Positions 1 to 6,613 of a stretch of DNA of 9,561 nucleotides are shown here, piece by piece. The stretch is from positions 1 to 9,561 of the forward strand of contig CATOKC010000127.1 of assembly GCA_951800675.1 (NCBI GenBank), given 5' to 3'. Made by a program: the position numbers and the translations under genes. The notes under the pieces were generated by a model that saw only the letters and a program-made list of their open reading frames with translations, was not told the origin of the DNA and did no database searches. This stretch comes from an uncultured Oscillibacter sp. (GTDB lineage Bacteria > Bacillota_A > Clostridia > Oscillospirales > Oscillospiraceae). Within the stretch, counting starts at the first letter, position 1; every line of letters starts with the position of its first letter.

Positions 1-573
1 GGCCAGCTCTTCCGAAATCTCCTGCTTATCCGTGTGCCGCAGGGGAATGTTCTGGGCGATGAAGTCCGCCAATCGTCCTACGTCCCGGCTGTCCATCACA
101 GTCGTGACGATCTCCTCCGGCACCGCGCCGGAGAGCTGGGCGTACTCGCTGAACAGGCTCCAGGCCTGACGGAGCAGAGCTTCCGCCCGGGGGCTTCGGG
201 CCTCGGAGGGGACCTCCTCCGGCAGCTCCTCAACGTTGGCCTGGAGATATGGGGATGCCTGCCACAGCCGCCGCAGCCGGGCCCGCCGTCGGCCCTCTAC
301 CATAACCCGGGCGGAGCCGGAGGATAGGCGGAGAATCTGCCGGATATGGGACACGGTGCCGATCTCATACAGGTCCTTTTCCTCCGGACGCTCTACGCTG
401 ATCTCCCGTTGGGTCACCAGGAAAATGTCCTGTTCCCCCTCCATGGCCCGTTCCAGGGCCGCAATGGAAATCGGGCGCTCCACATCAAAGGTCAGGTTCA
501 TATGGGGAAAGACCGTCAAACCCCGGAGGGCCAAAACGGGCATATTCATCGTGATAGGTTCCACAGGTGTCAT
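1..573 (-). CDS. lon: ATP-dependent protease Lon, N-terminal part (cut by window edge)
   Basis: The first 191 residues of Lon, an ATP-dependent AAA+ serine protease that degrades damaged and regulatory proteins in the cytoplasm. Only the N-terminal substrate-recognition domain is present; the ATPase and protease domains lie beyond position 1. Family hallmarks read from the sequence are MPVLALRGLTVFPHM at residues 11-25, the YEIGTVSHI segment around 69-77 and VEGRRRARL at 92-100, all at the positions usual for Lon. The start is ATG 573, preceded by AGGAG (584-588) with a 10-nt spacer; ATGs at residues 9 and 11 are less well placed relative to that site. It follows clpX by 131 bp, in the common order clpP-clpX-lon. 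The gap holds three inverted repeats and a weak promoter candidate, so lon may be expressed partly apart from clpX. The reading frame is open to the window edge. Confidence 0.93.
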   Translation of the reverse strand, partial: MTPVEPITMNMPVLALRGLTVFPHMNLTFDVERPISIAALERAMEGEQDIFLVTQREISVERPEEKDLYEIGTVSHIRQILRLSSGSARVMVEGRRRARLRRLWQASPYLQANVEELPEEVPSEARSPRAEALLRQAWSLFSEYAQLSGAVPEEIVTTVMDSRDVGRLADFIAQNIPLRHTDKQEISEELA

Positions 574-604
574 AGGGTTCACGCTCCTTTCCAAGGGCTG
601 GGGA

Positions 605-636
605 ATTATGGTAAGGAATGGAATTCGTCCTTACAA
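605..636 (-). promoter_or_regulatory. Weak candidate lon promoter
   Basis: On the minus strand, CATAAT at 610-605 matches five of six bases of a sigma-A -10 box and lies 32 nt upstream of the lon start. The best -35-like hexamer is TTGTAA at 636-631 (four of six), but the 20-nt spacer is longer than the usual 16-18. The 7-bp inverted repeat at 611-634 occupies the spacer and the edge of the -35, a place where a repressor could act. This is a guess from consensus matching only. Confidence 0.25.
611..634. repeat. 7-bp inverted repeat in the lon leader region
   Basis: GTAAGGA (611-617) and TCCTTAC (628-634) are exact reverse complements around a 10-nt centre that contains GAATTC. The element sits between the candidate lon -35 and -10 boxes. 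It could be a protein-binding site or a small RNA hairpin. With 7-bp arms, chance is not excluded. Confidence 0.5.
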
Positions 637-639
637 CCC

Positions 640-669
640 GAGAGGAAGGGACATTACTCCCTTCCTCTC
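640..669. repeat. 12-bp perfect inverted repeat (hairpin) between clpX and lon
   Basis: GAGAGGAAGGGA (640-651) pairs perfectly with TCCCTTCCTCTC (658-669) around the 6-nt loop CATTAC. The stem is strong in either RNA strand. It is not followed by a T-run on the minus strand, so it does not look like a standard intrinsic terminator for clpX. It lies 4 nt from the next hairpin (674-694). Possible roles are protection or processing of the clpX mRNA end, partial transcription attenuation before lon, or an operator. Confidence 0.75.
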
Positions 670-673
670 TTTC

Positions 674-694
674 AGCCCGGTACAAAACCGGGCT
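674..694. repeat. 8-bp GC-rich hairpin just after clpX
   Basis: AGCCCGGT (674-681) pairs exactly with ACCGGGCT (687-694) around a 5-nt loop. It begins 10 nt after the clpX stop codon on the minus strand. On that strand the next bases are purine-rich rather than a T-tract. On the plus strand it is followed by CTTTCTTGTG, a weak U-tract, but no plus-strand gene leads into it. An imperfect or bidirectional terminator is possible; the tandem arrangement with the 640-669 hairpin is the more striking fact. Confidence 0.65.
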
Positions 695-704
695 CTTTCT
701 TGTG

Positions 705-2009
705 TCAAGACGCGGACTTGGGGGGGCGGGACTTTCCGCCCTTGCCGGGGTTCAGCTTTACGGAGTAGCTCACCTTTTCCGGGTCCTTCGTCAAAATGGG
801 CTGGCCTGTACCGTCTACGCACTCCTTGGTGATGACAGCCTTGACAATGGTGGGGTCCGAGGGGATGTCATACATGATCTGGGTCAGCATGCCTTCCATA
901 ACGGCCCGCAGTCCCCGTGCGCCGATGTTCCGCTCGATGGCCTTGTCCGCAATGGCGTCCAGCGCCTCCAGCTCGAACTCCAGCTCCACATCGTCGTACT
1001 CCAGCAACTTCCTGTATTGCTTCACCAGGGCATTCTTAGGCTCCTGGAGAATACGGACCAAGTCCTCCCTCCTCAGACCGTTTAGCGGCGCGATCACCGG
1101 CAGACGGCCCACCAGCTCCGGAATAATGCCGTATTTCAGGATGTCGTGGGGCTGAACCTCGTGAAGGATTTTGCTCAGGTCCTTGTCCTTCTTGCCTTGG
1201 ACATTGGCTCCGAAGCCGATGCTCTTCTGGTCCAGGCGCTTTTCGATGATCTTCTCCAGCCCGTCAAAGGCGCCGCCGCAGATAAACAGGATATTTTTCG
1301 TGTTCATCTGGATGAATTCCTGATGGGGATGCTTCCGGCCGCCCTGGGGCGGGACGTTGGCCACGGTCCCCTCTACGATTTTCAAAAGTGCCTGCTGCAC
1401 GCCCTCGCCGGAGACATCCCGGGTGATGGAGGTATTTTCACTCTTCCGAGCAATCTTGTCAATTTCGTCCACGTAGATGATGCCGTGCTCCGCCCGCTCC
1501 ACGTCGAAGTCCGCCGCCTGGAGCAGGCGCAGGAGAATGTTTTCCACGTCGTCGCCCACATAGCCCGCCTCCGTGAGGGTGGTGGCGTCGGCAATGGCGA
1601 AGGGCACCTTCAAAATCTTGGCCAGGGTCTGGGCAAAGAGGGTCTTGCCGGAGCCGGTGGGGCCCAGCATCAAAATGTTGCTCTTCTGGAGCTCCACGTC
1701 CTCGTCGCCGCCGAAGAAGATGCGCTTATAGTGGTTGTACACCGCCACGGACAGGGCGATTTTCGCCTCGTCCTGACCGATGACATACTGGTCCAGCACG
1801 TCCCGGATCTCCCGGGGAGTGGGCAGCTGGTCCGGCAGGTCCTCCAGCGCGGGAGCGTCGGGCTCAAAGCCGTCGTTCAAAATGCTCATGCACAGGTGGA
1901 CGCACTCGTCGCAGATGCGCACGCCGGGCCCTTGTATCATGCGGTGAATTTGCTGCTCGTGCTTGCCGCAGAAGGAACATCGCAAGGTTTTCTTGCCGTC
2001 GTCGTTCAT
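705..2009 (-). CDS. clpX: ATP-dependent Clp protease ATP-binding subunit ClpX
   Basis: AAA+ unfoldase that recognises tagged or misfolded proteins, unfolds them and feeds them into ClpP. The 434-residue length is normal. Visible in order: an N-terminal C4 zinc-binding domain (C11, C14, C33, C36); Walker A GPTGSGKT 116-123; pore loop GYVG 149-152; Walker B IIYVDEID 177-184; the second pore loop RKH 225-227; the ClpP-docking tripeptide IGF 264-266; the arginine-finger region PELVGRLP 298-304; and sensor-2 GARGLR 363-368. All key residues are present, so an active enzyme is expected. The start ATG 2009 has AGAGGT (2017-2022) 7 nt upstream. It lies 36 nt after clpP, so the two partners should be co-transcribed. 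The C-terminal tail is short and basic. Confidence 0.98.
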   Translation of the reverse strand: MNDDGKKTLRCSFCGKHEQQIHRMIQGPGVRICDECVHLCMSILNDGFEPDAPALEDLPDQLPTPREIRDVLDQYVIGQDEAKIALSVAVYNHYKRIFFGGDEDVELQKSNILMLGPTGSGKTLFAQTLAKILKVPFAIADATTLTEAGYVGDDVENILLRLLQAADFDVERAEHGIIYVDEIDKIARKSENTSITRDVSGEGVQQALLKIVEGTVANVPPQGGRKHPHQEFIQMNTKNILFICGGAFDGLEKIIEKRLDQKSIGFGANVQGKKDKDLSKILHEVQPHDILKYGIIPELVGRLPVIAPLNGLRREDLVRILQEPKNALVKQYRKLLEYDDVELEFELEALDAIADKAIERNIGARGLRAVMEGMLTQIMYDIPSDPTIVKAVITKECVDGTGQPILTKDPEKVSYSVKLNPGKGGKSRPPKSAS

Positions 2010-2045
2010 GGTTTCTACCTCTCTATCGGGGATGGGGCTTCGCGT

Positions 2046-2648
2046 TTAGGCCTCGTCCTTTTTCTCTTCTTTGTTGACCAGAATCTTATCGATCAGGCCG
2101 AACTCCTTGGCCTCCTCGGCGCTCATGAAGTTATCCCGCTCACAGGCGGCCGTGACCTCCTCGATGGAGCGGCCCGTATTCTCCGCCAAAATGCGGTTCA
2201 TCCGCTTCTTGATGGTCTCCAGGCGCTTTAGATGGATGGCCATATCAGTGATTTGACCCTGGGTTCCGGCGGAGGGCTGGTGAATCATAATCTCCGCGTT
2301 AGGCAGGGCGATGCGCTTGCCCTTGGCGCCGGCAGAGAGCAGGAAGGCCCCCATGCTGGCCGCCATGCCCACGCAGATGGTGGAGACGTCGCATTTGACA
2401 TACTGCATGGTATCATAGATGGCCATACCGTCGGTAACGGAGCCTCCGGGGCTGTTGATATACAGCTGGATGTCCTTATCGGGGTCCTGGGCCTCCAGAT
2501 AGAGAAGCTGGGCCACGATCAGGCTGGCCGTGGTGGCGTTGACCTCCTCGCCAAGAAAGACGATCCGGTCGTTCAGCAGCCGGGAGAAAATGTCATAGGA
2601 CCGCTCGCCCCGGTTGGTCTGCTCAACTACGTAGGGAACTAAACTCAA
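2046..2648 (-). CDS. clpP: ATP-dependent Clp protease proteolytic subunit ClpP, TTG start
   Basis: Serine protease subunit that forms the double-ring degradation chamber of ClpXP. With a TTG start at 2648 the product is 200 residues and begins (M)[20 protein letters not shown], the canonical ClpP N-terminus. GGAGG (2657-2661) lies 8 nt upstream of this TTG. The in-frame ATG at 2750 would add 34 residues (cysteine- and proline-containing, unlike any usual ClpP N-terminus) and would run across the intergenic inverted repeat, so I reject it. The catalytic triad is S98 (in GMAASMGAF), H123 (MIHQPSAG) and D172 (RDNFM). The oxyanion-region motif [10 protein letters not shown] is at 65-74. The C-terminus NKEEKKDEA is charged. 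The gene follows tig after 156 bp and precedes clpX by 36 nt. Confidence 0.96.
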   Translation of the reverse strand: MSLVPYVVEQTNRGERSYDIFSRLLNDRIVFLGEEVNATTASLIVAQLLYLEAQDPDKDIQLYINSPGGSVTDGMAIYDTMQYVKCDVSTICVGMAASMGAFLLSAGAKGKRIALPNAEIMIHQPSAGTQGQITDMAIHLKRLETIKKRMNRILAENTGRSIEEVTAACERDNFMSAEEAKEFGLIDKILVNKEEKKDEA

Positions 2649-2722
2649 TTTGAAAACCTCCAGTCTTTTGTGGACGCCGCTTCCGCCGGGTGGAGCACAC
2701 TCCAGCGGACAGCCCATATAAC

Positions 2723-2759
2723 CATTTTCACATGATACCACAGGCATCATGTGAAAATG
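2723..2759. repeat. 14-bp perfect inverted repeat between tig and clpP
   Basis: CATTTTCACATGAT (2723-2736) is the exact reverse complement of ATCATGTGAAAATG (2746-2759), separated by 9 nt; inside the loop two further C-G pairs are possible. The element is AT-rich in a GC-rich neighbourhood and lies about 75 bp upstream of the clpP start. There is no T-run after either side, so it is not a typical intrinsic terminator. The 9-nt spacer recalls CIRCE, but the arm sequence is not CIRCE (TTAGCACTC), and it is not a CtsR heptad repeat. An operator controlling clpPX, or a mRNA processing/stability hairpin, are the best guesses. Confidence 0.8.
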
Positions 2760-2774
2760 TGTCGAATCTGTGAA
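2746..2774 (-). promoter_or_regulatory. Candidate sigma-A promoter for clpP-clpX
   Basis: On the minus strand TTCACA (2774-2769, five of six to the -35 consensus), a 17-nt spacer and CATGAT (2751-2746, four of six to the -10 consensus). The -10 falls inside the first arm of the 2723-2759 inverted repeat, which would make that repeat a plausible operator. The leader would be about 90 nt. The match is modest and unsupported by other evidence. Confidence 0.3.
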
Positions 2775-2804
2775 CCCGCAAGTAAAGATTGGGCTTATTT
2801 ATAA

Positions 2805-4274
2805 TTATTCAGCGTCCTTCGGCTCCTCAGCGTCCTCGGTTTTCTTTTTCCGGGGCTTCCGGGCGGGCTTTTTCTCCTCAGCGGCGGGCTCTTCGCCCTC
2901 GGAGATCTCTTCAGACTTCTTCTTCCGGGGCTTCCGGGCGGGCTTCTTTTCCTCGGCGGCGGACTCGGAAGCCTCCTCCTCGGCGGGCTTCTCCTCGGGC
3001 TTGACGGCGGTAGCGCTCTCGGCCACCACGTCAATGGCCCGGCGGCTGCAAATCTGGTCCTTCACCTGGTCCGCCTGGATGTACTTCTTTACCATCTCCA
3101 CATCCATGCCGAACTGCTCCGCCAGCTTCTTGTACTCTTCCTCCACGGCCTCGTCGTCGGCCTCAATGCTTTCGGCCTTGATGATGGCCATGACCGCCAG
3201 GTCCATCCTCACCTGGCGCAGGGCGGGCTCCTTAGCGTCCTCCAGCAGCTTGGACTCCTGGATGCCGGTCATCTGGAGATACTGGTCATAGGGGATGCCC
3301 TGCTGAGCGATCTGGGTGCGGAAGTTCTCTACAAACTGCCGGGCCTGGCCCTCCACCATGGCGTCGGGAATCTCCGCGGTGATGCCCTGAGCCACCTGCT
3401 CCATCAGCGCGTCCTCAAAGCCCCGCTGGGCCTCCTTCTCCCGCTCCTCGGTGATCTGCTTCTCCAGGTCCGCCTTCAGCTCATCCAGGGTATCGAACTC
3501 GGATACGTCCTTGGCAAACTCGTCGTCCAGGGCAGGGACTTCCTTCTCCTTCACCTCATGGCACTTAACCTTGAATACCACGGCCTTGCCGGCCAGGTCC
3601 GCGTGGTAGTCCTCGGGGAAGGTGATGTCGATATCCTTTTCGTCTCCGGCCTTCATGCCCGCGACCTGCTCCTCAAAGCCGGGGACAAAGCTGTGGGAGC
3701 CCAGCTCCAAGCTGTGATTGGTCCCCTTGCCGCCGTCGAAGGGCTTACCGTCCAGGAAGCCCTCAAAGTCGATGACGGCGGTGTCGCCCTCCTTGGCCTC
3801 CCGCTCCACGGACACCAGACGGGTGTTCCGGTCGGTGAGGGTCTGGAGGCGGCGGTCCACGTCCTCAGACGTAACCTGGACCTCCTCCTTGGGAGCGGTC
3901 AGGCCCTTATACTGGCCCAGAGTAACCTCGGGATACACGGGCGCGACAGCCTTGAAGGTAAAGCCCTGCCGGGTGCACTCACCCACCAGCTCCACAGACG
4001 GATAGCCCACCACCTGGAGCTCCTTCTCCTTCACAGCGGCCTCGTAGGCGTCGGGGAAGGCAATATTGATGGCCTCGTCGAAGAACACCTCCGCGCCGTA
4101 CATACCCTCGATGATCTTCCGGGGGGCCTTGCCGGGACGGAAGCCGGGGACGTTGATCTTGCCCCGCATCTTCCGGTACGCCTTTTCCATGGCGGCCTCG
4201 AACTCTGCGGCCTCCACCTCGATGGTCAACGCGACCTGGCTTTTCTCGATCTTCTCGCAGCTTTTCACACTCAT
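2805..4274 (-). CDS. tig: Trigger factor (ribosome-bound chaperone / prolyl isomerase) with a basic repeat tail
   Basis: Chaperone that docks on the ribosome exit tunnel and folds nascent chains. The start is ATG 4274 (MSVKSCEKIEKSQ), with GGAGG (4284-4288) 9 nt upstream; an in-frame ATG at 4313 lies in the leader hairpin loop and has no ribosome binding site. The product is 489 residues, longer than the roughly 430 usual for the family. Domains: N-terminal ribosome-binding domain with the signature GFRPGKAPRKIIE at 44-56; an FKBP-type isomerase domain about 160-242 (GDTAVIDFEGFLDGKPFDGG, then LGSHSFVPGFEEQ); and the C-terminal helical arms from about 260 to 422. The extra length is a low-complexity tail from about 424 to the end, alternating acidic stretches with two identical copies of AAEEKKPARKPRKKK (439-453 and 464-478). 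The gene has its own promoter and starts the tig-clpP-clpX-lon cluster. Confidence 0.97.
   Translation of the reverse strand: MSVKSCEKIEKSQVALTIEVEAAEFEAAMEKAYRKMRGKINVPGFRPGKAPRKIIEGMYGAEVFFDEAINIAFPDAYEAAVKEKELQVVGYPSVELVGECTRQGFTFKAVAPVYPEVTLGQYKGLTAPKEEVQVTSEDVDRRLQTLTDRNTRLVSVEREAKEGDTAVIDFEGFLDGKPFDGGKGTNHSLELGSHSFVPGFEEQVAGMKAGDEKDIDITFPEDYHADLAGKAVVFKVKCHEVKEKEVPALDDEFAKDVSEFDTLDELKADLEKQITEEREKEAQRGFEDALMEQVAQGITAEIPDAMVEGQARQFVENFRTQIAQQGIPYDQYLQMTGIQESKLLEDAKEPALRQVRMDLAVMAIIKAESIEADDEAVEEEYKKLAEQFGMDVEMVKKYIQADQVKDQICSRRAIDVVAESATAVKPEEKPAEEEASESAAEEKKPARKPRKKKSEEISEGEEPAAEEKKPARKPRKKKTEDAEEPKDAE
2841..2960 (-). repeat. Duplicated 45-bp unit encoding the basic tail of trigger factor
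   Basis: Two in-frame units, 2916-2960 and 2841-2885, each encode AAEEKKPARKPRKKK. Their starts are 75 bp apart. The protein copies are identical, while the DNA copies differ at a few, mostly third-position, bases, which fits an older duplication held at the protein level, or homogenised unequally. Acidic serine/glutamate-rich linkers separate and flank them. Confidence 0.9.
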
Positions 4275-4295
4275 GTCTGTTTTCCTCCGTTCATT

Positions 4296-4322
4296 CCCGG
4301 CGCTCAAAAGCATTCCGCCGGG
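4296..4322 (-). promoter_or_regulatory. GC hairpin at the start of the tig leader
   Basis: On the minus strand, CCCGGCG (4322-4316) pairs exactly with CGCCGGG (4302-4296) around a 13-nt loop. If transcription starts about 7 nt after the -10 box at 4337-4332, the stem begins within a few bases of the mRNA 5' end and ends 7 nt before the GGAGG of tig. Such 5'-terminal stems are known to stabilise mRNA; an effect on translation is also possible. The function is inferred. Confidence 0.55.
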
Positions 4323-4331
4323 CAGTTTAGT

Positions 4332-4340
4332 ATTCTATCA
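4332..4340 (-). promoter_or_regulatory. Extended -10 promoter for tig
   Basis: The minus strand reads TGATAGAAT at 4340-4332: the TGn extension plus TAGAAT, five of six to the sigma-A -10 consensus. No good -35 box lies 17 nt upstream, as is common for extended -10 promoters, but the DNA just upstream is rich in A- and T-tracts (4341-4372), which can act like an UP element. The predicted leader is about 50 nt. It separates the tig cluster from the upstream lepB-to-phosphoesterase operon. Confidence 0.6.
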
Positions 4341-4372
4341 GAAAAAAATTGAAAATACCAGTCTTTTTTCCT

Positions 4373-5053
4373 TCAATCACAAATTTTTTTCGGAACAAAG
4401 CCCAGATGGTCGGCGGAGATCAGGGAAAACTCCGTTTCTCCCCGTTTTCCCTCCAGCCTCCGGCGGATGGCATGGCCGTGAAGATGGCCGTAGCAGCATA
4501 GGGAAACCCGGTATTTTTCCAGCGTTTCCAGGATTTCCGGGCACTCGTAGCCCTGGTACAGGGGTGGGTAGTGGAGGAAGCACAAAATGGGCTTCTCCCC
4601 CGCCGCTTTCAAAGATGCCTCCAGCCGCCCCACCTCCCGGTTGAGAACCTTCACGTTGTGAGCGTCCTCCTCCAAAAACCAGCCCCGGGTGCCACAGACG
4701 GCGTAATCCCCGTAAAACACGCAGTTGTTGTGGAGGATGTCCAGGGTATGGATGCCCTTTTCATCAAAGAAACGGTGGAGCTTGGCAGCGGTGGTCCACC
4801 AGTAGTCGTGGTTTCCCTTCACCAGGTACTTCTTACAGGGGAATTGGTCCAGGAATTGAAAATCCGCCTCCGCCTCCTCCAGGCTCATGCCCCAGGAGGT
4901 ATCTCCCGCCAGGATCAGCACGTCCTCCGCCGTTAGGGCGGAGAGGCTTTCCCCGATGCGGGCGGTGTAATTCTCCCAGGCGGGGCCAAAGACCTCCATG
5001 GGCTTGTTGGCCGTCAGGGAGAGGTGCAGATCTCCGATGGCGTAGAGGGCCAT
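4373..5053 (-). CDS. Metallophosphoesterase (calcineurin-like, COG1768 type)
   Basis: A 226-residue cytoplasmic phosphohydrolase of the calcineurin-like fold that should bind two metal ions. All metal-ligand motifs can be read: GDLH (D8, H10), GDTSWG (D51), GNHDYWW (N81, H82), FLHYPP (H161) and GHLHG (H190, H192). The pattern GDLHLS...KPMEVFG...GDTSWGM...GNHDYWW resembles the COG1768 predicted phosphohydrolases of Firmicutes, whose substrate is not established as far as I know. There is no signal peptide or membrane segment. The start ATG 5053 has a GGGGGAG site (5059-5065) 5 nt upstream. It is 36 nt after thrC and is probably the last gene of the lepB operon; the tig promoter follows in the next 98 bp. 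I give no gene symbol because the substrate is unknown. Confidence 0.88.
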   Translation of the reverse strand: MALYAIGDLHLSLTANKPMEVFGPAWENYTARIGESLSALTAEDVLILAGDTSWGMSLEEAEADFQFLDQFPCKKYLVKGNHDYWWTTAAKLHRFFDEKGIHTLDILHNNCVFYGDYAVCGTRGWFLEEDAHNVKVLNREVGRLEASLKAAGEKPILCFLHYPPLYQGYECPEILETLEKYRVSLCCYGHLHGHAIRRRLEGKRGETEFSLISADHLGFVPKKICD

Positions 5054-5089
5054 AGCAGCTCCCCCTTTCTGTTTGATGCCCGGCGCTCT

Positions 5090-6577
5090 TTATTTTAAGA
5101 AATCCAATACCACGCCGTCCATGCCCGGCTTCTCGCAGGTGAGGTCGAACCGCCGTTTCTTGCCCTTGAGGGCCGCCAGCCGCTTAGGGATCGCCACGCC
5201 GGAAACGGCGTTCAGCTGTTCCAGCAGCTCCACGCCGCCGCCCTTGGGCGTCTCGCCGATGGCCCGGAGAACGTGGTCGCAGAACTTATAGGGGGACGCG
5301 GTAGAGGCAAAGACCGTCAGGGTCTGGTCCCCGGTCTCCTTCCGGTACTGCTCCAGCACTCCCGCCGCCACGGCGGTGTGGGTGTCGATGAGGTAGCCGT
5401 GCTCCTTATAATACCGGGCGATGGTGGCAGTAGTCCCCGCCTCGTCGCAGAAGCCGCCCCAGAACTGCTCCCGGAGGGCCGACTTGATAGTCTCCGAAAC
5501 CTCGTACTTCCCGCCGGCGTTCAGGGCCTCCATATAGCCCCGGACCTCCGCGTCGTTCTCCCCGGAGAGGTCGAACAGCAGCCGCTCTAAGTTGCTGGAC
5601 ACCAGAATGTCCATAGAGGGGCTCATGGTGGTGTGGAAGGGCCGGTTTTTGTCGTACACGCCGGTGCGGAGGAAGTCCGTCAGCACGTCGTTTTTATTGG
5701 ACGCGCAGATGAGCTTCCCTACCGGCAGGCCCATGCGCTTCGCGTAATACGCCGCCAGGATATCCCCGAAGTTGCCGGTGGGGACGCAGAAGTTCACCTT
5801 GTCCCCCATGTTGATCTCCCCGTCCCGGAGCAGGTCGCAGTAGGCGGAGATGTAGTAAACCACCTGGGGCAGGATGCGGCCCCAGTTGATGGAGTTGGCG
5901 GAGGACAGGAGATAGCCCCGCTTCGCCAGGGTCTCCCGGATGCCCTCGTCGGAGAATATACGCTTCACCCCCGCCTGGGCGTCGTCGAAGTTGCCCACTA
6001 CAGCGCAGACGCCCACATTCTCCCCGTCCTGGGTGACCATCTGGGCCTCCTGGACCTTGGACACGCCGTCCTTGGGGTAGAAAACCATGATTTTCGTCTG
6101 GGGCACGCCGGCGAAACCCTCCATGGCGGCTTTGCCGGTGTCGCCGGAGGTGGCCACCAGAATGCAGACCGTCTTGTCCTCCCCGGTCTTTCGCAGGGCG
6201 GCGGAAAGGAGCTGAGGCAGCATCTGGAGGGCCATGTCCTTAAAGGCGGAGGTGGGGCCGTGCCACAGCTCCAGGCAGTGGGTGGAGCCGTCCACCTTCC
6301 GCAGGGGGGCGGCGGCGGGGTGGCCGTACTTATCGGGACCGTAGGCGTTATTCGCAAAGCCCAGCAGTTCTTCCTCGCTGTAGTCCGTCAGATAAAGGGC
6401 CATGACCTTGGCGGCCCGCTCCTGGTAGGAGGCCCCGGTAAGGCTCTTCAAAAAGGCCTCGCCAATCTGGGGAACGGCCTCCGGGGTCAGCAGCCCGCCG
6501 TCCCGGGAAAGACCCAGCTTCACGGCCTCGGCCCCGGTCACCCGCAGGGCACGGTCTCTGGTGCTCAAATACTTCAT
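5090..6577 (-). CDS. thrC: Threonine synthase
   Basis: PLP-dependent enzyme converting O-phosphohomoserine to threonine, the last step of threonine biosynthesis. The 495-residue length and N-terminus MKYLSTRD fit the long type of threonine synthase found in fungi, proteobacteria and many Clostridia. The PLP lysine is K113 in HGPTSAFKDMALQ; SGDTGKA at 144-150 and the glycine-rich PLP-phosphate loop PTGNFGD at 266-272 are present, and an N-terminal domain (about 1-95) precedes them. The start ATG 6577 follows an AAGGTGA site (6588-6594). It lies 36 nt after yraN and 36 nt before the phosphoesterase gene. No other threonine pathway gene and no leader peptide or riboswitch is nearby, so it appears to be carried as a member of a housekeeping operon. 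Confidence 0.96.
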   Translation of the reverse strand: MKYLSTRDRALRVTGAEAVKLGLSRDGGLLTPEAVPQIGEAFLKSLTGASYQERAAKVMALYLTDYSEEELLGFANNAYGPDKYGHPAAAPLRKVDGSTHCLELWHGPTSAFKDMALQMLPQLLSAALRKTGEDKTVCILVATSGDTGKAAMEGFAGVPQTKIMVFYPKDGVSKVQEAQMVTQDGENVGVCAVVGNFDDAQAGVKRIFSDEGIRETLAKRGYLLSSANSINWGRILPQVVYYISAYCDLLRDGEINMGDKVNFCVPTGNFGDILAAYYAKRMGLPVGKLICASNKNDVLTDFLRTGVYDKNRPFHTTMSPSMDILVSSNLERLLFDLSGENDAEVRGYMEALNAGGKYEVSETIKSALREQFWGGFCDEAGTTATIARYYKEHGYLIDTHTAVAAGVLEQYRKETGDQTLTVFASTASPYKFCDHVLRAIGETPKGGGVELLEQLNAVSGVAIPKRLAALKGKKRRFDLTCEKPGMDGVVLDFLK

Positions 6578-6613
6578 GTCTTGTATCTCACCTTTCTGGT
6601 TGTGTTTTTGATC

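Noticed and set aside
674..706. Hairpin plus CTTTCTTGTG as an intrinsic terminator on the plus strand
   Set aside because: The U-tract is interrupted and no plus-strand gene leads into it. I list only the hairpin.
703..708. Perfect TTGACA on the minus strand at the clpX stop
   Set aside because: The hexamers 16-18 nt downstream (for example TTGTAC) match the -10 box poorly, and the hairpin starts there. It is likely chance from the ...TCT TGA end of clpX.
1146..2231. 361-codon open frame on the plus strand across clpX and clpP
   Set aside because: It is fully antisense to two well-supported genes and spans their intergenic gap, with no recognisable motif; it is a shadow of codon bias.
2723..2759. 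CIRCE, CtsR or CRP/FNR-type site
   Set aside because: The spacer length fits CIRCE but the arms do not. There is no GGTCAAA heptad repeat, and the TGTGA halves face the wrong way for a CRP-type site.
4275..4313. Longer tig from ATG 4313
   Set aside because: That ATG is in the loop of the leader hairpin, with no ribosome binding site; MSVKSCEKIE at 4274 follows GGAGG.
4296..5088. 10-mer CCCGGCGCTC repeated at 4296-4305 and 5079-5088, both near gene ends
   Set aside because: Ten bases in GC-rich DNA, with different surroundings (hairpin arm versus plain spacer); chance is a sufficient explanation.
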